Source of the DNA: Dugong dugon
Taxonomy: Eukaryota > Chordata > Mammalia > Sirenia > Dugongidae
Direction of reading: 5' to 3'
NCBI GenBank assembly: GCA_030035585.1
Contig: CM057480.1
Location: forward strand, 5,511,001-5,575,000
Length of the DNA stretch: 64,000 nt
Shown: positions 52,241 to 63,645 of the stretch, piece by piece
Layout: the number at the start of each line of letters is the position of its first letter
Position numbering within the stretch: the stretch's first letter is position 1
The notes under the pieces: model-generated
What the model saw: the letters and a program-made list of their open reading frames with translations, nothing else
What the model was told of the DNA's origin: nothing
The model's database searches: none
Program-made: the position numbers and the translations under genes

Positions 52241-52756
52241 ATTGCAGATCCTAGGAGGCTAGAAGTCTGAATTCAGGGCACTGGCTTTAGGGGAAGGCTT
52301 CCTCTCTCTTTTGGCTCTGGGGGAAGGTCCTTGTCTCTTTTCAGCTTGTTTCTTGGTTCCTTGGACAGCTCACATGGTGTGGCATCTATCTTCCTCCATC
52401 TGGGCTTGTCTGCTTGGTTGCCTACTCAGTCTGCTCTTTCATATCTCAAAAGAGGTTGACTTATATTAATACTGCCTCATTAACATAACAGAGAAAACCC
52501 ATTCCCAAATGGGATTAAAACCACAGGTATAAACTCAAACCCATTGCCATCAAGTCAATTCCAACTCATAGCAACCCTACAGGACAGAATAGAACTGCCC
52601 CCATAGGGTTTCCAAGGAGTGGCCAGTGGATTTGAAGTGCCAACCCTTTGGTTAGCAGCCATGCTCTTAACCTCTGCATCACCAGAGGTCCAATCACAGG
52701 TATAGGGATTAGGATTTATAACACATATTTTTGGGGGACACAATTAATTCATAACC
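52241..52756 (-). mobile_element. MaLR-type LTR, older relative, partial
   Basis: 'ggaggctagaagtctgaatt', 'cctctctcttttggctctgg', 'tctttcatatctcaaaagag', 'tgcctcattaacataac', then after a SINE 'tttgggggacacaattaatt'. Same plan as the complete solo LTRs but missing its 3' terminus and diverged in the middle. Confidence 0.75.
52532..52694 (-). mobile_element. AfroSINE, short form, in MaLR LTR
   Basis: CACAGGTATA duplicated perfectly at 52522-52531 and 52695-52704. Confidence 0.95.
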
Positions 52757-53055
52757 CTGGGAATGCTTAGTGTCTAAAATTACTCATTTTGCCATTTGGT
52801 TATACACTGCCTTGCGTTGTTAATTACCTGAGCCACATGTACTTGTCTTATCTCTCCAGACAGACTGGAGAACAAGGTCTGAAATTTACTGCTTTCTTAA
52901 TATACTACCATCATCTTGGACAAAAGAACTATGGCCAAGGGACACTACACTTTCTGGAGCCATGGAGGGTGGATGAACCCCTGAAACTACTGCCGAGATG
53001 ATCTTTAAACCTTAAACCAAAAATATCCCCTGACATCATCTTAAAACCAAACAAT
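52757..53055. other. Sequence without recognised feature
   Basis: No element recognised. Confidence 0.35.
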
Positions 53056-53715
53056 AGGAAGGCGGGGCCAAGATGGAGAAGTAGTCAGACGCTTCTGGTG
53101 GACCTTCTTAGAACAAAGACCCAAAAAAACAAGTGAATTATTATATATGGCAATCTGGGAGCACTGAACATCAAAGGCAGAGTTGAGGAACTGGACTGAG
53201 TGGCAGGGGGAGGAACAGACGGTTTGGAAGCAGCAAGGAGTTGCCAGACCTGACCCAGCGAGAGCCTGAGCTCTTCAGGCCTGATCAGCTCAGGGGTGAG
53301 TGGTGAGGCAGGCAAGCGGTGGTGCTCAGGAGGTGCATTTACCGCACCAGGAGAGATCCAGCACCAGAGTCTTCACGGCCACCCAGAACCAGTGAGAAGC
53401 AGCCCTGGAATGGCGAAAGATAAGTAATTGCGTACGGCCTACCACACAGATCAAAACCACCCCCCTGTAGGGAAAAACCTCCCTCCCATTTACCTCCCCG
53501 CTCCCTGCTCTGCACTGGGTCCTGGACCAGCTTTGGCAATTGCCGAGTCCCCCGGGCCGGAAGTAGGATCTGTCACATGCCTGCAGCCATTCTCCCTGCC
53601 TTGGAGAGTGAACAAACAAACAAACAGAGGGAAAAAATAAACTGATGGCTCCCCTAAGTCAGGAACCCAGGGTAGGCACAGCTCCTTTGCCTAGGCACAG
53701 GCATAAGGGATCCAC
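53056..53715 (+). repeat. L1 5' UTR start (older L1)
   Basis: 'aaggcggggccaagatggag' is the typical 5' terminus of many mammalian L1s, followed by moderately CpG-bearing sequence and 'gatggctcccctaagtcagg', 'cacagctcctttgcc'. No ORF1 follows; the LTR takes over. Confidence 0.55.
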
Positions 53716-54210
53716 AGACTTTGATCATCTCTATGGTAAGATTTGATATAATGTGATCACCTCCATGATGGGATGTGCCATGAGTAGCCAATCAGTTGAA
53801 AGGGAGTTTCCTTGTGGGTGTGGCCTGCATTCAATATAAGTGGACTTTCTGGCAAGGCTTGTGGACTTTTGCTCGCTCTGGATCCTGCAGCTGGCTCCTA
53901 TTCATCAGACCTCTAGTTCTTGGGACTTGAGCTAGCAGCTTACCTGCCATCTTGCCTGCCGATCTTGGGATCCATTGGTCTTCACAGCCTGTGAGCCAGA
54001 GCCCTACTTTTTGATCTGCCAATCTTGAGTTCGCCAGCCCCTGCAGCTACACATATCAGGATAAGCCTCTAGCCTGACCCAAGACTTGGGATGTTCCAGC
54101 CTCTACAACCACCTGAACCATTTCCTTGAAATAAATCTCCCTCTCTATATATATTTATTTATTTATATGCTTTACTGGTTTTGCTTCTCTAGAGAACCCA
54201 GCCTAAGACA
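53716..54210 (+). repeat. LTR with TATATA-rich 3' part (ERVL group, tentative)
   Basis: 'gatcacctccatgatgggat', 'ccaatcagttgaaagggagt' (CCAAT box), 'gaaataaatctccctctcta' with AATAAA, 'ttgcttctctagagaaccca' and end 'gcctaagaca', as in mammalian LTRs whose 3' end reads ctctggagaaccctgactaat. Left end not fixed. Confidence 0.6.
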
Positions 54211-54302
54211 GATGGTAAAGACGAGAGTGGTGAAAGGCAGTTGAATTCAGGATAACAAATCACTGAAGGCAGCTGACAGAAGTGGTGGTTTGAAGAGACA
54301 GA

Positions 54303-54517
54303 TCTAAAGCAAGGTCATCAAACTTTTCTATAAAGAGCTAGATAGCAAATATTTTAGGCTTTGTGGGTCACATAAAGTTTCTGTTGTACAGTTGTCTTAG
54401 CCCATAGGCCATACAAAACTCAAGTAAAAACCAGTCTTAGCCCATAGGCCATACAAAACAGTCCACAGGCTGAATCTGATCTGCAGACCGTAGTTTGCTA
54501 ATCCCTGATCTAGAGTA
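54303..54517 (+). repeat. hAT-Charlie MITE (MER58/MER3-like) with internal duplication
   Basis: 'ggtcatcaaacttttctata', 'tagcaaatattttaggcttt', 'ctgcagaccgtagtttgcta' follow a well-known mammalian element. A 26-bp segment starting gtcttagcccataggcc appears twice, at 54393 and 54434, spaced 41 bp. Confidence 0.75.
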
Positions 54518-55002
54518 ATAACACTGGCTCCAGATTAAAAAAAAAAAGATGGTGGAGAAGTAGACCTAGAAAATGAAAAGAAGGACAATACTCCCAGATC
54601 ACTCCCATGGGGAGAAGTCAAAGGATGAAACGCCTGTAATCAAGGGCAGCTGACAGCGTGGAGTCCTCCAACGAGACAAGTGAGATTTCGGCTAAGACGA
54701 GGAAGTCAGAGGAAGTGGAACGTCAATGTACGTTAAAGAGAAGGTTGCCAAAATCACAGCACACCACAGGTGTTCAATAAGTGACAAACGACTGACTGAC
54801 TGACTGATTTCCCCACTAAATGGTTAAGGACAGAATTTATAAGTAGGAAGTAAGAGGTTCCCAAACGATGAATCCTTTAATGGAAAAATAAGGGTGACAA
54901 TTACATGCCAGATGCTACTGCAGGACCATTCCGTTCTTGGCATTTAAACTCTTAGGTGTCCGTGTGAACCCTACTCACTCAAACGATTCCCTGGCAAAGA
55001 TA
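54518..55002. other. Sequence without recognised feature
   Basis: Poly(A) run at 54538-54548, then unassigned sequence. Confidence 0.35.
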
Positions 55003-56341
55003 AAACATAATGATGAATCTGCAAAACATCTCACAACATGGATGAATTTGGAGGATATCATGCTGAATGAAGTCAGTCAGTCACAAAAGGACAAATATTG
55101 CATGAGACCACTATTATAAAGAAACAAGAAAAGGTTTACATACAGAAAAAAAATCTTTGATGGTTACCAGGGATGGAAGGGGGAGAGACAGAAAATTACC
55201 AAATAGATAGAAGACACATGTTAACATCAGTGAAGAGAAAGGTAATGCACAATATGGGAGTAGTCAGCACAACATGACCAAAGCAAGAGTGAACACTCAG
55301 AGGAACGCAAGAACAAAGGGCAACAGTAAATACCATGGCATGGACAATCCTGCAACAATAGCATTAACAAACACTAGTTTACAAGTGGATACTTAGGTAG
55401 ATAGATATGACAAGAGGTGTGGGAGTGTGTAAGGGAACACACCCACCTGAAGATATAGGTTTGATGGTGGAGATTTCTACATACATAACTGTATGTGCTG
55501 CTTATATGTTAATACAGACAATAGAGCACACAAAGGCCACAGTCAGGACAACTTTTTAGACATAACCAAACACCTCGCAGGACGAGGCTCCTAAGCTCAA
55601 AGGTGAAGGATCGTAGATTTGAGGGTCATCTATGTCAACTGGCACAACACAGTTCATAAAGACAAAGTTCTGCATCCTACTTTGGTGAGTAGCATCTGGG
55701 GTCTTAAAAGCTTGCAAGCGGCCGTCTAAGATACAACTATTGCTCTTATCATACAGAGCAAAGGAGAGTAAAAAAAAAACAAAGACTCAAGGGAGCAATT
55801 AGTTCAGAGGACTAATGGACCACATGAACCACAGCCTACACGACCCCAAGACCAGAAGAACTAGATGGTGCCTGGCTACCACTACCAATCACTCCGAGTG
55901 GGATTACAATAGAGGGTTCTGGACAGAGAGGGAGAAAAATTACAGAACAAAAGATCAAATTCACAAAAAGACTGGACTTACTGGTCTGACAGCCTGGAGG
56001 AGCCCCCAAGACTACAGCCCTAAGACACCCTTCTGAACTAGAACTGAAGCCATTCCTAGAGTCCACCTTTCAGCCAAACAATGGACAGGCCCATAAAATA
56101 AACAGTAACATCCAAGAGGAACATGCTCCTTAGAACAATCAATTGTAAGGGTAACATTTTCCCAAAAGCAGGAAATCAGGACAAAAGGAAACAAGAAACC
56201 TAGGACAGAAATGGGGAGAGTGCTGACACATTGTGGGGAATGAAACCAATGTTACAGAACACTTCATGTACAAACTATCAAATGAGAAACTAATTTCATC
56301 TGTAAACTTTCACCTAATGCAAAATAAAAAAAAAAAAAAAT
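55003..56341 (+). mobile_element. L1 3' end (ORF2 terminus and 3' UTR), older subfamily
   Basis: Starts within the last ORF2 codons: 'NDESAKHLTTWMNLEDIMLNEVSQSQKDKYCMRPLL' parallels the young L1 end (34145-34254). The 3' UTR shares 'tggttaccagggatgg', 'accagaagaactagatggtg' and an AAAATAAA(15) tail but differs widely in the middle, so it is an older branch of the same lineage. Confidence 0.9.
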
Positions 56342-56342
56342 A

Positions 56343-56546
56343 GTCCCTGGGTGGTACAAACAGTTAATGTGTTTGGCTGCTAACCAGAAAGTTGGCAGTT
56401 TGAGTCCATCCAGAGGCACATCAAAATAAAGTCCTGGTGATCTACTTCCCCAAAAAACAGCCATTGGAAACGAAACGAAGCAAAGTTCTACTCTGACACA
56501 CATGGGGTCACCATGAGTTGGGATCAACGTGACAGCAACTGGTTTA
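56343..56546 (+). mobile_element. AfroSINE, second subtype, directly behind an L1 tail
   Basis: gtccctgggtggtacaaaca start; 'ccagaggcacatcaaaataa', 'gtcctggtgatctacttccc'; tail 'cgtgacagcaactggttta'. It starts one or two bases after the L1 poly(A), so it probably inserted into that tail. Confidence 0.92.
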
Positions 56547-56832
56547 TTCACTCAAAAAGGAATGGGGTTGCATTTCAAAGTATAGCCACCTTGGCCTGCC
56601 AGGAAGACTTTATTTTTCAAGCCATGACTCTAAAATTTGACATGTTGATATCTGCTTTGCAGTTAGTTGATATTTCTAAAATACTGTCTCACAGGACACA
56701 GAATATGGAACAAAGGATTTGCTTCACACCAGCAGACATAGTCCCTTTAAGCAAAGAGATACTGAAAAACAAGAGTTAACAATAGCATGGTCTCTGGGGC
56801 CAATAAATCCAAGCTTTGATCGTCCCAAATGG

Positions 56833-56978
56833 GCTACTCCAGTGGTTCTCAAATCGTGGTCCCCAGAGCAGCGGCAGCATGACCTCGCTGTACCCCAGAC
56901 CTACTGAGTGGGTCCCAGCAATCTGTGTTTTAACATCACTCCAGGCGATTGTGATGTGCTCTAAAGTTTGAGAACCTC
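56833..56978 (+). repeat. MER5A/MER20-like hAT MITE
   Basis: 'ccagtggttctcaaatcgtg' start and 'aaagtttgagaacctctgg' end form the terminal inverted repeats (CAGTGGTTCTCAA / TTGAGAACC). Middle shortened. Confidence 0.9.
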
Positions 56979-57000
56979 TGGAAAAGCTAAGTCATATCAA

Positions 57001-57157
57001 ACAACAACAAAATCCATTGTCATCGAGTCGATTCTGACTCACAGAGACCCTACAGGACAGAGTAGAAATGCCCTCACATGGTTTCCAAGGAGGTGCTGTA
57101 GATTTGAACTGTCCACCTTTTGGTTAGCTGCCAAAGCTCTTAACTACTGTGCCACTG
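57001..57157 (-). mobile_element. AfroSINE, short form
   Basis: AGTCATATCAA / AGTCATAACAA at 56990-57000 and 57158-57168. CAACAACAAAA sits at the tail end, adjacent to the left duplication. Confidence 0.94.
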
Positions 57158-57186
57158 AGTCATAACAAGGAAACTTAAAACCTGCC

Positions 57187-57679
57187 TGTCATGGATTGAA
57201 CTGTGTCCTCCCAAAATATATGTCAACTTGGCTAGGCCATGATTCCCAGTATTGTGTGGTTGTCCACTATTTTGTCATCTGATGTGATTTTCCCAGGATG
57301 TAAATGAGGTGGGATTAGCAGCAGTTATGCTAATGAGGCAGGACTCAATCTACAAGATTATGTTGTGTCTTAATCTCTTTTGAGATATAAAAGAGAGAAG
57401 CAAGCAGAGAGACAGTGACCTCATACCATCAAGAAAGCATGCCAGGAGCAAAGTGTGTCACTTGGACCCGGGATCCTTGCACTGAGAAGCTCCTAGACCA
57501 GGGGAAGATTGATGACAAGGACCTTCCCCCAGAGCAAAAACAGAGAGAAAGCCTTCCCCTGGAGTTGGCGCCCTGAATTTGGACTTCTAGCCTCCTAGAC
57601 TGTGAGAAAATAAATTTCTGTTTGTTAAAGGCATCCAAATGAGGTACTGCTGTTAAAGCAGCACGACATAACTAGGACA
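57187..57679 (+). mobile_element. Solo MaLR-type LTR
   Basis: tgtcatggattgaactgtgt to aactaggaca. TATA-like gatataaaagag near 57384 and AATAAA at 57609-57614. Closest in wording to the fragment at 7243-7555. Flanks (ctgcc / gatgcc) give only a poor duplication. Confidence 0.88.
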
Positions 57680-57730
57680 GATGCCAGGACACATGGAGAT
57701 CTTCAAGGAACAAGTAAGAAGCAACTGAAG

Positions 57731-57815
57731 AGACAAAAAACTTCCTCCAGAGCCAACAGAGAGAGAAAGCCTTCCCCTAAAGCCGGCACCCCGACTTCAG
57801 ATTAGATAACCAAGA
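57731..57815 (+). repeat. MaLR LTR 3' scrap
   Basis: 'cttcctccagagccaacaga', 'gagagaaagccttcccctaa', 'gattagataaccaagaca' repeat the 3' part of the preceding LTR with an internal deletion. A second, older insertion or a local duplication. Confidence 0.7.
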
Positions 57816-57929
57816 CATTGCTTGTTCCTTCTGGTTATAAATGGTGCACAGCAGGCAACCCTTCCCAGACTTTCAGAGCCCCATGAAGAAAAATGCCACT
57901 TAACCTTCTTATAGGGTGACATCTTTCCT

Positions 57930-58370
57930 TGTTGCCTATGTTCCAGCCACAGGGCCTTTACACAAGTGCACTTCTGCCAGAAATTCCTACACCCTATTTT
58001 TTCCTAGCTAACTCATACTCGAACATTACATCTTGCCTCAGACTTTATGTCTTGGTTGTTATTTATCTACAGTGCCTGGCATACTGAGGTGTGCTGGAGA
58101 TGTCTTACACCAGCTCACGCAAGCTGATTGCTAGCATGTCTCCTCAACTCCAAGTTTGGTGTCACAACGTTGATAGCTTGAAATTGGCCAAGGTGGGAAT
58201 ATTTACACCACAGAATTGGCAAATGCTCCAAATCAGGACAATTTTACTTGGAAAGTGGTTGTTAAACTATAACCAACACAACACTGCCAGCCCTGTACCT
58301 GACATGCTAATGACTGGATGAATGACTGGAAAATGGAGTAAATACATAAATGATGAATGAAGAATACCCT
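57930..58370 (+). repeat. LINE-2 3' end, diverged
   Basis: 'ttccagccacagggccttta', 'gaacattacatcttgcctca' , 'ctacagtgcctggcatactg' and later 'aataaatgatgaatgaagaat' appear in L2 order, with an insertion of unrelated sequence between 58100 and 58300. Confidence 0.5.
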
Positions 58371-58504
58371 CCCAAGGCAAAGGCAGCACCTCTATCTAAG
58401 TAACCTTATTCCCACTGGTGTTCAGTGCACTTGTCCCTTTTAAGGGCAAACATTTTCATAAAAAGATCAAACTGCCAGAAATCCATGTTCCCAATTTCAT
58501 AACC

Positions 58505-58708
58505 AGTACAAGTTGTTGTCAACTTGATTCTGATGCATAGTGACCCATGTGTGTCAGAGCAGAACTGTGCTCCATAGAGTTTTCAGTGGCTGATTTTTCA
58601 GAAGTAGATTACCAGGCTTTTTTTCCAAGGCACCTCTGGGTGGACTTGAACCTCCAACATTTTGGTTAGCAGCCAACTGGGCTAACCATTTATACCACCC
58701 AGAAACTC
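58505..58708 (-). mobile_element. AfroSINE, second subtype, complete and old
   Basis: 'ttgttgtcaacttgattctg' tail, 'cagaagtagattaccaggct' middle, 'ggcacctctgggtggacttg' and head end 'ataccacccagaaactc'. Serves as the best reference here for the middle shared with the tRNA-Gly-headed SINE. Confidence 0.92.
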
Positions 58709-59258
58709 AATTCCATACACAGATATAAGTTAAATCACCTTCAGGACATGGTTTCTACCCCATTGTCCAAGGTGGGTGCTCTAGCCCCAGCCAACACATC
58801 TGCATTCCAGCCATCAGTGAGGAGGGGAGGGGAAAAGAGTGTGCCCTTCCCTTCCACTTACATATCATTACTAGAACTTAGTCATATAGCTATACCTAGT
58901 CGTGAAAGAGGCCAGAAAATATGGCCTTTATTGCAGGAAGCCATATTTCCAGCCAAAAACTAGGATTCTAGAACTAAATAAGAAAGACGGGAAGAACAGA
59001 TATTGTGGGACAATTTGCATCTCTGCTACAAAAGCCATTTCTCTCCCAGAAAAACCCCATGGTTTGTGAGGGAAAGGGCCATCATTCTAGCAGTGCCAAC
59101 AAAAAGGCCCCCACCCCAGGAAACTAAAAAAATTACATCATATACATAAATTTAATAACCATGTAATAATAAACCCCTATTGTGTGCTAGAAACTGGTAA
59201 TAACAAGAAGAATCAGACATGAACCCTTCCCTCAAGGAGCTCACTTTGTGATCCCATC
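58709..59258. other. Sequence without recognised feature
   Basis: Nothing recognised. Confidence 0.35.
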
Positions 59259-59751
59259 TGTATCACCTATCATTGCTGCGTAACAAACCACTCCAAGCCT
59301 TTGTTATATAAAACTACAACTATTTCTTATTGTTCATGAAGGCAGAGGTTAGCTGGTGGTTCTGCAGGTCTGTGCCAGGACTGGCTGATTTCGGCTGGGG
59401 TCACTCATGCTTTGTTGATCTTTGGTGGCCTTGTCTGAGACATTGAGGCTGCTTTGGTTCTGGTCCACGTTATCTCTCATCCTCTAGCAAGCCTCCCCTG
59501 GGGTTGATCACAGGAGAAGAGGATGGAGTCCTGAGAGAGAGGTGAGTCCACAAGACCTCACGAGGCTTCAGTTTAGAACTGGCAACCATCATGTTGGCCA
59601 AATTCTGCTCATCAAAGGAAGTCAAGAGGCCAGCCCAGATTCAGACACGGGGAAATGGACTATGCTTCATGAGAGGAGTTTCAAAGTCACTTTGCAAAGG
59701 GCGAATACACAGAGAGGGCTGGATAATAGGGAATGTGTTTGCAACCCACCA
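59259..59751 (-). repeat. Ancient LTR, ERVL/MaLR type
   Basis: tgtatcacctatcattgctg start (reverse of a ...gataaca end), 'cgtaacaaaccactccaagc', 'cggctggggtcactcatgct', 'caagaggccagcccagattc', 'gaaatggactatgcttcatg'. A common mammalian LTR wording. Exact family unknown to me. No coding content. Confidence 0.6.
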
Positions 59752-60825
59752 AATTTCTTCATTTTAAAGGTCCTCCACCACAATCATATAATAGAATCAA
59801 AAGGCTCATCTGCCCCTCTAGGAACCAGCCCAACAGTTGTTTTTGGTTGTTTTGTTCTGGTTTGGTTTTGGTTTTTTAACTATGTTCTGTCTTGCACATA
59901 GGGGTTGCTGAAATTCTCAGGGGGTGCTTATAGAACAACTGCAACAAATGGGAATCATTATTGTGTGTAGTGTGACCGGATATGCAGGAACAAAATACAT
60001 TGGAGTGGAACTAATGATTTCTTTTGGAAGTCACTTAGATATTTCAGCCTAGACTATAATGTTCCACCAGGGAACAGTTTTCAAGTTCATATATTTTATG
60101 CATGTTTATTAAACATATTTTATTCATGTACATATATATAAGTAACCATATGTGGTACAACAGTACAAATATACAATCAATATAAAAGCCTAAGGAATAA
60201 ACAGAAAATCAATCTTTTGTGTTCCATCTTGGCCAAAATAACCATTGATTAGATTGTGGAATAAACAGCAATGCTTGGGTTCGGGATATGCCTTGCGGCT
60301 ATAAAAATACCATTGAAGTTGGTGTCCATAGGAACATATCCATTCCAATTTCAAGGCTGGAATAATCAATTTTTCCAAAGAAATTCTGCCTAAACAATAA
60401 GATTAGCAGGTCCAGCACACTCTGCTTCATTATCATCTTTGATAAATGTTCTATTGACTAGAAAATAAAAAAGACAATGTATATTAAATTTTAAATTTGG
60501 AGGGAATGAGGTGTACTTAGGGAAGTTATTGGCTTGAACACAAACAGTATTAGGAGAGTGCATTCTAGAAGGAAGAAACTGATACAGAGGAAATAGAGAG
60601 GTAGTATTTGCAGACTGACTTCCAATACAATCCCCAAAATGCCCAAAATCTATGGTCAGTTAAAAGATAGAGAAATACAAGCTTTGGAAAAGACTTTCAA
60701 GTCACCTACACCAGCCAGAACTGAGTACTTGCTTGAATTCCTTCTACTAGACTTCCTGACCCCGGGTGAAGTATTCACTGCCTACGGGGCCAATCCTTCT
60801 TTGCAACCATGACTTGAAATGATAG
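59752..60825. other. Sequence without recognised feature
   Basis: About 1 kb with AT-rich parts near 60090-60190. No element recognised. Confidence 0.4.
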
Positions 60826-61322
60826 TGTGGTGGATTGATTGCAATAATGGCCCAGTTCGTTCACGTATGTCTTTGGTACTACCCTCCCACACTGATTCTG
60901 GGCTTAGTTATGCGATTTGCTTCAGAAAATGAGACAGAAGCAAGTATGACATGAGCAGAGATTTGAAAAGCACTTGCACATCAGAGATTGTTCTCTTGCT
61001 GCTCTTGGATTCCTGTACCATGTGAACAAGCACAGGCTAGCCTACTAGAGGATGAAAGGCACACAACCCAGTCACCTCCATTCCCCAGCCAACAGCCAGC
61101 CATTGCTTCAGCCAACAGCCAGCCAATGGTCAGATATGTGAATGAGACCCTACAGAACCATCCAGTCCTCAGAAGATGCATCAAGGGACCATAGACATAT
61201 GACCAAGCCCAGCCAAGCCCAGTCTAGGTCAGAAGATCCTCTCCTACAAAACTGTGAGATAAATAAATGGTTGTGGCTAAGTTCTGGAATGGTTTCTTAT
61301 GCAACAAAGGCCAGCTGATACA
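60826..61322 (+). repeat. Ancient LTR, ERVL/MaLR type
   Basis: tgtggtggattgattgcaat to gccagctgataca. 'gattctgggcttagttatgc', 'gcttcagaaaatgagacaga', 'ttgaaaagcacttgcacatc', 'gtgagataaataaatggttg' (polyadenylation region). Flanks gatag / gaggg may be a decayed 5-bp duplication. Contains a short direct repeat cagccaacagccagcca near 61085 and 61111. Confidence 0.7.
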
Positions 61323-62689
61323 GAGGGTTCACTCGGGTCATAGTCCATCCATGAGGGGGTATCCACAATGCCATTGCCCATGTACCTAAACAGAGCTAGG
61401 ATAGAGACCTGCTCAGGCATGTGTTACAAGTGAAGATGGCTGGGGCAGTTTCTCCATAAGCCCAGTTATGATAGGGCTCACTGCTCACAGTAGCTGCTCA
61501 CCTGTGCTCCCTGGAGGTGGAGCTGCACCAAGGGGCTGTTTTTCCCTTTTCAGCCACACCAGGGATCTCCAGGATGCATCTTTACCCTTTCCACACCGAC
61601 TGGGGCTAAAAGGGGTCTTCTCTCATTGCCTGGAGAACTTCATCTTCCAATCATCCCTAGATTGCAAGGCCCAGAGATAAGGACCAACTCTGTCTTATTA
61701 ACCAGGTACACAGCAGGAGCTTCCTCCTCTTCATGGTATCCGAGAAGCCCTGACTCAGATCGCTTATCTGCAGGCTGTATTGGTCCTTGCTGGTCTACCA
61801 CAATTGTGTTCATCTTCTCAAGTTACTGCCTCAATTTAGCACTCTCAATAGTGGTGGGTCTCCTGGGCATTCTCCTGCCACCTATCTGGCCACTCCCTTA
61901 TCTCTCCAAAGTTCTGTCTCTGCCAAGTGCACCAGCTGTTAGAATGGCATCCTCCAAAATATGAAGTATAAAGATACTAAATATGAATGTATATAAAACT
62001 TCCAAATAAAATCTCTTTTAAAATTTTTAACAAGAAACTTGAGGTTGTTTCCATAAACAAAACTTCTTATCCTTGGAATAGTTATACTCAATCCTTGATC
62101 AAGACAATAACATTCACTTCAAATCCTTGATGGTCAACAATGATCAGAATCTTTGTTCATACATGGAGGTGATAAAAAAAAAAAAGGAAAACCATCACTT
62201 AAAACTATCTGAAAAATGAAAACAGTTGAAATATTTCAGGAATATGAAATCTTCTCCTCTTCCTTCACTGGCAAATGTGATGTTAAAATTTCTTGTGACA
62301 ATGTGAATAGATTTCAGAATCAGCTGAGTATTTTCAAAGTAAAAGCTAAATTTGTACCATGCACTGTTGGAAGAGCTACCCAGCAGCATGGCCTCTACAA
62401 GAAGAACATATCTGCTACAAATGGACAGAAGTGGGTGATACCTGTGGCAGCAGAGATGCAGGGCCTCACCTGTATCTACACCCACCAGGAGACCTTACTT
62501 AGCCTCCCTGACCCCATTCCTGACAGGCCATATGTGGGCTATGCACCGTTGCTCCTTGGGTACCCAGATCACAGACTCTTCAGCAGCTCCCTGGGCCCTT
62601 TGTTCACCATGGGCAGGGGAACCCTCAGCACCTGGCTGCCGAGGTCCTTGTAGCCACATTCAGCTTGATCAATGAGCTTCTGCCAGGGC
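61323..62689. other. Sequence without recognised feature; one unexplained 145-codon frame
   Basis: No transposon recognised over 1.3 kb. A plus-strand open frame at 62216-62653 (MKTVEIFQEYEIFSSS...) has mixed, non-repetitive composition but no domain I know, and no splice or promoter evidence. A 112-codon frame at 61626-61964 is similar in status. Confidence 0.4.
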
Positions 62690-62895
62690 TTCTGACCAGT
62701 TTGTTGCAGTATGAAACCCTGCTAAGAATTTGCATTTCTAACAAGTTCCCAGAAAGTTATACATAAGAATCGCCTGAACATCATGTTAAACCGTAGATTC
62801 TGATTCAGTATATCTGGGATGGAAATGTAAATTCTCAGCAGGGAACTGATTAGAAATGAAAATTCTCAGCAGGGGTTCCAACAGGAATGAACCAG
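62690..62895 (+). repeat. MER5/MER20-like hAT MITE
   Basis: 'tttgcatttctaacaagttc', 'cataagaatcgcctgaacat', 'gattctgattcagtatatct'. The short segment 'aaattctcagcaggg' is present twice (62829 and 62860). Confidence 0.7.
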
Positions 62896-63149
62896 TTAGA
62901 AGCCCTGGCTTCTGCAGGGATTGGGATGTGTCAGCAGATCCCACTATGCTCTGATCCCCATGTGTCCTCAAGACCCTCAGATGAGCCTACTCATGGCAAA
63001 AGCAACCCACCCAGGGGATGCATTCACTCCAGGCCCACTGCCTGGCTGCCTAACAGCATCCAGGACACCTATTAAGGGTCAACCAAATTCCCAGGCAGGT
63101 CAGCCCTAAACCTCTGTTGTGACGACCCAGGAGGATCACAGGCCAAGGG

Positions 63150-63372
63150 TCATCCCAGCAGTACCCGATCAAGTTATTTAACATCTCTGAGCCTCCATTT
63201 CTTCATCCTGAAAATGGGGTAGAAGATCCTTATCTTGCAGCAGTGTGGCAAGGATTATTTATTCATGTATATGTGACCTAATTCCAGAAAGGATTTGAGG
63301 TGGCAGGTGTGAGGATTAAAGATTATTGAGTCTAGCATAGTTCTCTGCACATAGTAGATGCTAAGTGTTTAC
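63150..63372 (+). repeat. MIR SINE with internal insertion
   Basis: 'aagttatttaacatctctga', 'gcctccatttcttcatcctg', later 'gtgaggattaaagattattg' and 'ctctgcacatagtagatgct'. About 50 bp of extra sequence separates two aggatta motifs. Confidence 0.88.
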
Positions 63373-63489
63373 ACTTTCCTACTTGCCACTTGCACTAATA
63401 TGGGAGCTGTAGGATTTAAACCTCCCAATTAATACACTGACACTCGTGGGGTTTTCATATTAACACAGAAGTTAACAACATAGAATATG

Positions 63490-63645
63490 AAGACAAATAG
63501 GTTTTGGTTTCAAATCCGAGCACCACCATTAAATTAGGTATTTGACTTCAGTAAAAATGACTTAATCTCTAGCCTTAGTTTTCGCCTCTGTACAATCAAG
63601 TTAATGACAGCTTCCACATTCTGAAGATTTAATGCGTTGAACACC
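63490..63645 (+). repeat. MIR SINE, diverged
   Basis: 'gttttggtttcaaatccgag' (B box side), 'tgacttaatctctagcctta', 'gttttcgcctctgtacaatc', in MIR order. Confidence 0.7.

Noticed and set aside
53644-54215. GATGG as a 5-bp target duplication for the LTR ending at 54210
   Set aside because: The left GATGG is not followed by a TG terminus, and the upstream sequence reads as L1 5' UTR, so the match is probably chance.
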